A DNA stretch of 11,232 nt, taken from positions 1 through 11,232 of the forward strand of contig UQMC01000063.1 in assembly GCA_900542115.1 (NCBI GenBank), read 5' to 3'. How positions within the stretch are numbered: the first letter of the stretch is position 1; every line of letters starts with the position of its first letter. This document shows positions 5,284 to 11,232 of this stretch, in pieces. The position numbers and the translations under genes are program-made. The notes beneath the pieces are model-generated. The model had not been told where the DNA came from. It was given only the letters and a program-made list of their open reading frames with translations, and made no database searches. This stretch comes from an uncultured Oscillibacter sp. GTDB taxonomy: Bacteria; Bacillota; Clostridia; Oscillospirales; Oscillospiraceae.

Positions 5284-8200
5284 TCAGATTTTTTTAAAGT
5301 ACCGCACGGCAGAGTCAAAGAGCTTCATGTCGTAGCGGTCAGGAATGTTGCGATAAAGATTTTTACCGATGCGCTCGCTGTGGCCCATTTTGCCGAGGAC
5401 CCGCCCATCCGGGGAGGTAATACCCTCCACCGCGCAGACGGAGCCGTTGGGCGCAAAGGCCGTGTCCATAGTGGGTACACCCGCAAGGTCCACATACTGC
5501 GTTGCGATCTGGCCGTTGTCCGCAAGGCGGCGCACCACGGCCTCGGAGGCAAGGAAGCGTCCCTCCCCGTGGGAGACCGGCACCGCGTAGACCTCGCCCA
5601 CCTCCGTGCCCGCCAGCCACGGCGACTTGTTGGAGCACACCCGCGTCCGAACGATTTTGGACTGGTGGCGGCCGATGGTGTTGTAGGTCAGTGTGGGGCA
5701 GTCGGCGTCCGTATCCACGATCCTGCCGAAAGGCACCAGCCCCAGCTTAATGAGCGCCTGAAAGCCGTTGCAGATACCCAGCATCAATCCGTCCCGCCGC
5801 TCCAGCAGCTCCGTGACCTGCTCCCGCACCGCCGGGTTACGGAAGAATGCAGTGATGAATTTAGCGGAACCGTCCGGCTCGTCACCGCCGGAGAAGCCGC
5901 CGGGCAGCGCGACGATCTGTGCCGCCTTCAGCCGCATTGCAAACTGCTCCACGCTCTCAGCCACATCGGCGGCGGTCAGATTGCGGAGCACGAAGGTCTC
6001 CGCCTCCGCGCCGGCCTCCAGAAACGCCCGCTGCGTGTCATACTCGCAGTTCGTACCGGGAAACACGGGAATCAGCACCCGGGGTCTGGCAACGGCCACC
6101 GCCGGAGCTTTCCGCTCCGTTGTCCGGTAGGTCAGTGTTTCCACAGGGCCGCTGTCAGCGGTCCGAGTGGGATAGACGCTTTCAAGAACGCCCTCGTTCA
6201 GCGCCAGCAGCTCGTCAATAGAAGCCGTATCCTCGCCCAGCGTCACCGCTCCGTCCGCCGTTGTAACGCCCAAGCGCAGGGCAGTTCCCTGCGGGAGCGG
6301 CTCCGACAGCTCCGCGATGATCGCGCCGGGCAGGGCGTCGGAATACCAGATCTCCCCGGCTCCCTCGGACCGGAAGCCGATGCGGTTGCCAAAGGACATT
6401 TTCATGACGCCCTCCGCTATGCTGTTCTCTACAGCCCATGCGGCCCTGACCTTTCCCGCGCAGCACAGCGCATGGAAGCGCTCCCACACCGCGCGCTGAT
6501 CCGCCGCCGTACCGTCGCAGAGGAACAGGTACACCGGGTCTCCGGCGGACTTGAATTCCGGTGTCAGCACCTCTCCGCTCTGTACTGGAGCAATAGCAAA
6601 GGAGATCAGCGTCGGCGGAACATCCCGGTCCATGAAGGAGCCGGACATGGAGTCCTTGCCGCCGATGGCGGCGGCGCCCAAATCCATCTGCGCCTCCAGC
6701 GCTCCCAGCAGCGCGGCAAAGGGCTTTCCCCAGCGAAGGTGGTCGTCTCTTAGTTTCTCAAAAAATTCCTGAAATGTCAAATAGGCTTTTCGGTAATCCG
6801 CCCCAGCAGCCACCAGCTTGGCAGCGGAGACAATGACAGAATGATACGCCCCCACAAAGGGGTCTACTGTCATCTGGTCGGCGTCAAAGCCGTAGGCCAT
6901 CACGCTGGCCTGCTCCGTTTTCTGTCCCGGCAGCACCGGCAGCAGCGCCGCCATGGACTGCGCCGGGGTAGTCTGCGTTCTGCCGCCGAAGGGGACGGTA
7001 ACGCTCCCTGCTCCAACCGTGCTGTCAAAGCGCTCCACCAATCCCCGGCGGCTGGCGCTTTTCAGGCTGGCCGCCACCTCCCGGAGATTTTTCAGTCCGG
7101 TCTTTCCAAGTGCGGCGCGGTCTGCCGCCGCCACGAAAACCGCCGTGTGCTTCGCGGCGCCGTTGGTATCCAGAAACGCCCGGGAAATATCCGCAATGGT
7201 CTGCCCCTTCCAGCGCATGACCATCCGGGGACTTTCCGTAATGACCGCTACCCGGTACGCCTCTAAGTTTTCCTCACCGGCAGCGGCGATGAACCGCTCC
7301 GCGTCTTCCGGGGACACCACCACGGCCATCCGCTCCTGCGACTCGGAAATAGCAAGCTCTGTCCCGTCCAGCCCGTCATATTTCCGCCGCACCGCGTCAA
7401 GGTCAATGCTGACACCCTCCGCCAGCTCGCCAATGGCTACGGAAACGCCGCCGGCACCAAAGTCATTGCAGCGCTTGATCATACGGGTCACATCGCCCCG
7501 CCGAAACAGCCGCTGCAGCTTCCGCTCCTCCGGGGCGTTGCCCTTTTGCACCTCGCTTGCCATGGCGGCAAGGGAGTTCAGGTCATGGCTCTTGGAGGAG
7601 CCGGTGGCGCCGCCGATTCCGTCCCGGCCGGTCCGTCCGCCCAGCAAAATCACCACATCGCCGGGCTGGGGCCGCTCCCGGACTACATTTTCCGTCAGGA
7701 CCGCCGCCACCACCGCGCCGCATTCCAGCCGCTTGGCTACATAGCCCTCGTGGTAAATTTCCGCCACGTGGCCCGTGGCAAGGCCGATCTGGTTGCCGTA
7801 GGAGGAATAGCCCGCCGCCGCGGTCTGGGCCAGCTTGCGCTGGGGCAGCTTGCCAGCCAGCGTATCCACCAACGGCTTGCGGGGGTCCCCGCCGCCGGTG
7901 ACCCGCATGGCCTGATGGACATACGCCCGCCCGGAAAGCGGGTCCCGGATGCAGCCGCCGATGCAGGTGGCCGCGCCGCCGAAGGGCTCGATCTCCGTGG
8001 GGTGGTTGTGGGTCTCGTTTTTGAACATCAACAGCCAGTCCTGCTCCTTACCGTCCACCACGGCGGGAACGTGGATGGAACAGGCGTTGATCTCCTCGCT
8101 CTCGTCCAGCTCCGGCAGCAAGCCCCGCTTCTTCAGGACCTTTGCCCCCAGCGTGGCAATATCCATCAAGGTCTGCGGGCGCTTTTTCGCCGCCTCCGGG

Positions 8201-8976
8201 CCGTAAACCTCCTCCCGGAGCGCCAGATAATGCTCGTAGGCGGCCTGCACGGCGTCATCCCGGATGTCCACGCGGTCAATATGGGTCGAAAAGGTGGTAT
8301 GGCGGCAGTGGTCGGACCAATAGGTATCCACCACCCGCAGCTCCGTAATGGTGGGATCCCGGTGTTCTTCATCCCGGAAGTAGCTTTGCAGCAGCTTCAG
8401 GTCCTCCAAATCCATAGCAAGTCCCAGCCGCTCCAGCAGCGCGGAAAGCCCGGCTTCCTCCAAAGCGATGAAGCCTGTTTCCGTTTCTACGGTATCCGGC
8501 TGCTCATGCCGGACCGTTAGTGTTTCCGGCAGCTCCAGGGACGCCTCCCGGCTTTCCACCCGGTTGATGACGTAGCGCTTGACCGCCTCCACATTTTCGA
8601 CGCTCAACGTGCCATAAAGGACATAGACCTTGGCGGAGCGAATCAGGGGACGCTCCCCCCGGCTGAGCATCTGGATGCACTGGGCCGCCGAATCCGCCCG
8701 CTGGTCAAACTGTCCCGGCAGCGGCTCCACGGCAAACACCGCCGCGGCACCGTCAAATGCCGGCCGGTCGGAGACCTCATCGAGCTGCGGCTCTGAGAAC
8801 ACCGTGCGCCGCGCATAGTCAAAAAGGGCGGCATCTATATTTTCCGCGTCATAGCGGTTCCAAATTCTGATGCGCTCCAGTCCCGTCAGACCCAGAAACG
8901 CGCGGCAGTCCGCCAGCAGCGAGGTCTCCTCCGGGGCAAGGCCCGGCTTCTTTGCAACATATACCCGATCAACCAT
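5284..8976 (-). CDS. purL: Phosphoribosylformylglycinamidine synthase, single-chain form with glutaminase domain
   Basis: This 1230-residue enzyme catalyses the fourth step of purine synthesis: FGAR + glutamine + ATP to FGAM. The N-terminal PurS-like and linker regions occupy about the first 200 residues. YWSDHCRHTTF (219-229) and KNETHNHPTEIEPFGG (319-334) mark the first synthetase half, with ATP and substrate-binding motifs. FGAGG (506-510) and GGKDSMSGS (772-780) belong to the synthetase core and its second repeat. The C-terminal class I glutaminase starts near residue 964 (RPRVLIPVFPGTNCEYDTQ). Its nucleophile is Cys1069 in LGICNGFQ, with the conserved SHGEGRF (1135-1141). MGHSER (1197-1202) is equivalent to the usual MPHPER, giving His1199 and Glu1201 of the triad. 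The form belongs to the large fused clade common in Clostridia, so separate purQ and purS genes are not needed. The ATG follows the purD stop directly (TGAATG), with GGAGG (8983-8987) inside purD, implying coupled translation. Confidence 0.98.
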   Translation of the reverse strand: MVDRVYVAKKPGLAPEETSLLADCRAFLGLTGLERIRIWNRYDAENIDAALFDYARRTVFSEPQLDEVSDRPAFDGAAAVFAVEPLPGQFDQRADSAAQCIQMLSRGERPLIRSAKVYVLYGTLSVENVEAVKRYVINRVESREASLELPETLTVRHEQPDTVETETGFIALEEAGLSALLERLGLAMDLEDLKLLQSYFRDEEHRDPTITELRVVDTYWSDHCRHTTFSTHIDRVDIRDDAVQAAYEHYLALREEVYGPEAAKKRPQTLMDIATLGAKVLKKRGLLPELDESEEINACSIHVPAVVDGKEQDWLLMFKNETHNHPTEIEPFGGAATCIGGCIRDPLSGRAYVHQAMRVTGGGDPRKPLVDTLAGKLPQRKLAQTAAAGYSSYGNQIGLATGHVAEIYHEGYVAKRLECGAVVAAVLTENVVRERPQPGDVVILLGGRTGRDGIGGATGSSKSHDLNSLAAMASEVQKGNAPEERKLQRLFRRGDVTRMIKRCNDFGAGGVSVAIGELAEGVSIDLDAVRRKYDGLDGTELAISESQERMAVVVSPEDAERFIAAAGEENLEAYRVAVITESPRMVMRWKGQTIADISRAFLDTNGAAKHTAVFVAAADRAALGKTGLKNLREVAASLKSASRRGLVERFDSTVGAGSVTVPFGGRTQTTPAQSMAALLPVLPGQKTEQASVMAYGFDADQMTVDPFVGAYHSVIVSAAKLVAAGADYRKAYLTFQEFFEKLRDDHLRWGKPFAALLGALEAQMDLGAAAIGGKDSMSGSFMDRDVPPTLISFAIAPVQSGEVLTPEFKSAGDPVYLFLCDGTAADQRAVWERFHALCCAGKVRAAWAVENSIAEGVMKMSFGNRIGFRSEGAGEIWYSDALPGAIIAELSEPLPQGTALRLGVTTADGAVTLGEDTASIDELLALNEGVLESVYPTRTADSGPVETLTYRTTERKAPAVAVARPRVLIPVFPGTNCEYDTQRAFLEAGAEAETFVLRNLTAADVAESVEQFAMRLKAAQIVALPGGFSGGDEPDGSAKFITAFFRNPAVREQVTELLERRDGLMLGICNGFQALIKLGLVPFGRIVDTDADCPTLTYNTIGRHQSKIVRTRVCSNKSPWLAGTEVGEVYAVPVSHGEGRFLASEAVVRRLADNGQIATQYVDLAGVPTMDTAFAPNGSVCAVEGITSPDGRVLGKMGHSERIGKNLYRNIPDRYDMKLFDSAVRYFKKI

Positions 8977-10254
8977 TCAGCTCCTCCCCTCCAAGGCTGC
9001 CAACGCTTTTGCGCCGATATCCCGGCGGAAAAAGCGGTTTTCAAATTGAACACCATCCATCAGACGGTACGCCTCCTTTACGGCTTCCGGCAGTGTGTCC
9101 GCCACGGCGGTGACGCCTAAAACCCGCCCACCGGAGGTCACGAGTTGTCCCTCCTGCAGCCGCGCTCCCGCCACATAAGCGTGAGCGGCGCTTTCCGCAG
9201 TCATGGTGATGGGAAAGCCCTTTTCATAGGCTGCGGGGTAGCCCTGCGACGCGGCAATGACGCAGCAGGCCGCACCGTCGGCAAGCTCCACTGGCGTCTG
9301 CGCCAACGTACCATTTGTTGTCGCCTGCATGACTGTCAACAGGTCGCTTTTCAAAAGGGGTAGAACCACCTGCGTTTCCGGGTCGCCGAAACGGCAGTTA
9401 TACTCAATGACCTTGGGCCCGTCCGCAGTCAGCATCAACCCGAAATAAAGACAGCCTTTGAACGGCCGCCCCTCCGCCGCCATGGCCCGAATCGTGGGCA
9501 GAAAAATGGTATCCATACAGACCTTGGCGATCTCCGGCGTGTAAAAGGGATTGGGCGCAACGGTTCCCATGCCGCCGGTATTCAGGCCGGTATCCCCCTC
9601 CCCCGCCCGCTTATGGTCCATAGAGGGCACCATAGGCACAACGGTCTTTCCGTCAGTAAAGCTGAGGACTGAGACCTCCGGGCCGGTGAGAAACTCCTCG
9701 ATCACAATGCGGCTGCCGGAGGCGCCGAACACCTTGTCCTCCATCATGGCGTGTACGGCTTCCTTTGCCTCCTGCCGGGTCTGCGCGATGATCACGCCCT
9801 TGCCAAGCGCCAGACCGTCCGCCTTTACCACCACCGGGACCGGGTGGTCATCAAGGTAGGCACAGGCAGCAGCCAGGTCGGAAAAGACTGCGTAGCGCGC
9901 AGTCGGGATATTGTATTTGTGCATCAGCTCCTTGGAAAACGCCTTGCTGGCCTCAATGACCGCCGCCTTTGCGTCCGGGCCGAAGCAGGGCACGCCTGCG
10001 GCGGTCAGGGCGTCCACCGCCCCCAGCGCCAGCGGGTCATCCGGCGCCACTACGGCATAATCGATGCCATGGGCCTTTGCAAATGCCGCCTGCGCGGCGA
10101 TGTCCTTCGCGCCGATCTCCGGCACGCAAACGGCATCGGCGGCTATGCCGCCGTTTCCCGGCAGGCAGTAGATCACCTCTACCGCCGGGTTCTCCCGGAG
10201 CTTTTTGACAATGGCGTGCTCACGCCCGCCGCCGCCAATAACCAAGAGCTTCAT
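8977..10254 (-). CDS. purD: Phosphoribosylamine--glycine ligase (GAR synthetase)
   Basis: This 425-residue ATP-grasp enzyme makes glycinamide ribonucleotide from phosphoribosylamine, glycine and ATP, the second step of purine synthesis. The N-terminal nucleotide-fold opens with MKLLVIGGGGREHAI (1-15). The ATP-grasp elements KADGLALGKGV (144-154) and the family loop DHKRAGEGDTGLNTGGMG (213-230) are present. EYNCRFGDPETQ (284-295) provides the metal-binding Glu and Asn. The loop has Leu where most PurD proteins have Pro (GPNTGGMG); the other conserved residues of the loop are kept. Length is normal. The ATG at 10254 is chosen because GAGGAGA (10261-10267) lies about seven bases upstream and the family N-terminus starts there; the upstream open frame includes the intercistronic hairpin. 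The stop abuts the purL ATG. An 80-base gap with a strong hairpin separates it from the purH gene. Confidence 0.97.
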   Translation of the reverse strand: MKLLVIGGGGREHAIVKKLRENPAVEVIYCLPGNGGIAADAVCVPEIGAKDIAAQAAFAKAHGIDYAVVAPDDPLALGAVDALTAAGVPCFGPDAKAAVIEASKAFSKELMHKYNIPTARYAVFSDLAAACAYLDDHPVPVVVKADGLALGKGVIIAQTRQEAKEAVHAMMEDKVFGASGSRIVIEEFLTGPEVSVLSFTDGKTVVPMVPSMDHKRAGEGDTGLNTGGMGTVAPNPFYTPEIAKVCMDTIFLPTIRAMAAEGRPFKGCLYFGLMLTADGPKVIEYNCRFGDPETQVVLPLLKSDLLTVMQATTNGTLAQTPVELADGAACCVIAASQGYPAAYEKGFPITMTAESAAHAYVAGARLQEGQLVTSGGRVLGVTAVADTLPEAVKEAYRLMDGVQFENRFFRRDIGAKALAALEGRS

Positions 10255-10295
10255 AGCAATTCTCCTCAAATGAAGTGATAGATGAATGAGAGCAG

Positions 10296-10325
10296 CAAGA
10301 GGCGGAGAAGCCTCTCCGCCTCTTG
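10296..10325 (-). promoter_or_regulatory. Strong intercistronic hairpin between purH and purD
   Basis: A perfect 13-bp stem pairs CAAGAGGCGGAGA (10296-10308) with TCTCCGCCTCTTG (10313-10325) around a four-base loop (AGCC on the + strand). It starts 9 bases after the purH stop. Neither strand has a T-run after the stem, so it is not a standard intrinsic terminator. An mRNA-processing or 3'-end-protecting element, or a partial attenuator between purH and purD, is more likely. The structure is seen directly; the role is inferred. Confidence 0.7.
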
Positions 10326-10334
10326 AACGCACCG

Positions 10335-11196
10335 TTAATGATGGAACAGCCGCATTCCGGTAAACGCCATGACCATGCCGTAACGGTCCGCTGCGGCGAT
10401 CACATGGTCATCGCGAATGGAGCCGCCCGGCTCCGCGATATATGCTGCGCCGGACTTTCTGGCCCGCTCCACATTGTCCCCAAAGGGGAAAAATGCATCG
10501 GAGCCCACCGTAACGCCGGTCTGCGTGGCGATCCATGCCTTCTTTTCCTCCGCGGTCAGCGGCTCCGGGCAGACCTTGAAGGTATTCTGCCACACACCGT
10601 CCGCCAGAATGTCCTCGTATTCGTCAGAGGTATAGATGTCAATGGCGTTGTCCCGGTCCGGGCGGCGGATGCCATCAACAAATTGCAGCGCCAGCACCTT
10701 CGGGTGCTGCCGCAGATACCAGTTATCCGCCTTCTGCCCCGCAAGACGGGTGCAGTGGATGCGGCTCTGCTGACCGGCGCCGACGCCAATGGTCTGCCCG
10801 TCCTTCACGTAGCAGACGGAGTTGGACTGGGTGTATTTCAGGGTAATGAGCGCCACCAGCATATCGCGCTTGGCCTGCTCCGGCAGCGTCTTATTTTTCG
10901 TGACGATGTTGGTCAGCAGGCTCTCGTCAATTTTGAAATTGTTGCGGCCCTGCTCAAAGGTCACGCCGAAAACGTCCTTTTGCTCCACGGCAGCGGGAAT
11001 ATAGGCCGGGTCGATCTCAATGACGTTATAGTTTCCCTTTTTCTTGCTTTTCAAGATATCCAGCGCCTCCGCCGTATAGCCCGGGGCGATAATTCCGTCG
11101 GACACCTCGGCCTTCAGGTAGCGGGCGGTATCGGCATCGCACACCTCGGACAGCGCTGCCCAGTCGCCGTAGGAGCACAGACGGTCGGCGCCTCTG
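10335..11196 (-). CDS. purH: AICAR formyltransferase (short clostridial PurH-like form), 5' end missing
   Basis: About 286 C-terminal residues of an AICAR transformylase are present. The enzyme transfers a formyl group from 10-formyl-tetrahydrofolate to AICAR, the ninth step of purine synthesis. Recognisable stretches are SDGIIAPGYTAEALDILKSK, VGAGQQSRIHCTRLAGQKA, VGSDAFFPFGDNVERA, EPGGSIRDDHVIAAAD and the terminal VMAFTGMRLFHH. The sequence style fits the short, roughly 390-residue form that lacks the IMP cyclohydrolase domain, so a separate cyclohydrolase gene is expected upstream. That cannot be checked here because the contig ends. Roughly 100 N-terminal residues, including the family's catalytic Lys-His region, are off the contig. 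An apparent ATG at 11213 and the residues MCSSDL are adapter translation, and the first fully genomic codon starts at 11195. It is the first visible gene of the purH-purD-purL-fhs operon. Confidence 0.92.
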
Positions 11197-11232
11197 AGAT
11201 CGGAAGAGCACACGTCTGAACTCCAGTCACGG
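11197..11232 (-). other. Illumina TruSeq adapter, not genomic
   Basis: AGATCGGAAGAGCACACG at 11197 begins the 34-base TruSeq 3' adapter, which ends in CCAGTCAC at 11230. The final GG fits the first two bases of the index GGCTAC inferred at the left end. These 36 bases are the reverse complement of positions 14-49. Genomic sequence ends at 11196. Confidence 0.98.

Noticed and set aside
5215..6753. Long + strand open frame of about 510 codons opposite purL
   Set aside because: It is antisense to the conserved glutaminase and synthetase regions of purL and crosses the fhs-purL junction; no recognisable domain or ribosome site.
7546..8520. + strand open frame of about 320 codons opposite the N-terminal half of purL
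   Set aside because: The purL motifs on the other strand account for the sequence conservation; this frame is a GC-driven shadow.
10323..11219. + strand open frame opposite purH ending in EIGRAHV
   Set aside because: It is the complement of the AICAR transformylase, and its last residues are adapter translation.
14..11232. 36-bp terminal inverted repeat (14-49 against 11197-11232), as in a linear plasmid or transposon
   Set aside because: Both copies are TruSeq adapter, including index bases, so the repeat comes from library preparation.

Overview
This window is a contig from a high-GC (roughly 60%), spore-forming member of the Clostridia. An Oscillospiraceae-like gut bacterium (the Oscillibacter / Flavonifractor / Lawsonibacter kind) is my best guess. 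The reasons are a complete spoIIA sporulation operon, a single-chain PurL with fused glutaminase, and a short AICAR transformylase of clostridial type. The taxon is inferred from gene content and protein style, not from a marker search. Both ends carry untrimmed Illumina TruSeq adapter (1-49 and 11197-11232), so real biological sequence runs only from 50 to 11196. Both terminal genes are cut off there.

Layout. (1) 50-1185, + strand: the C-terminal end of a radical SAM protein of the putative DNA modification/repair family, then its usual partner, a DUF4130 / TIGR03915-type protein. (2) 1073-2539, - strand: the spoIIA operon, spoIIAA-spoIIAB-sigF, which controls the first forespore-specific sigma factor. 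The 3' ends of the DUF4130 gene and sigF overlap tail to tail by 113 bp. (3) 2540-2811: a divergent intergenic region. (4) 2812-3471, + strand: an AlkA-like DNA-3-methyladenine glycosylase. (5) 3457-3524: terminator hairpins. (6) 3572-11196, - strand: a purine operon read as purH (AICAR transformylase, 5' end missing), purD, purL, fhs.

How the genes work together. PurD makes GAR and PurL converts FGAR to FGAM. The AICAR transformylase consumes 10-formyl-tetrahydrofolate, and Fhs at the end of the operon makes that cofactor from formate, so the cluster couples purine synthesis to its one-carbon donor. SpoIIAA, SpoIIAB and SigF form the partner-switching circuit of early sporulation. Base-repair or DNA-modification genes lie on both sides of spoIIA.

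Most of the window is well-understood core metabolism and sporulation. The least understood part is the radical SAM / DUF4130 pair at the left end. The radical SAM protein ends in a consensus beta-clamp-binding pentapeptide, and the partner gene runs into sigF. No tRNA, rRNA, CRISPR array, insertion sequence or phage gene was seen.
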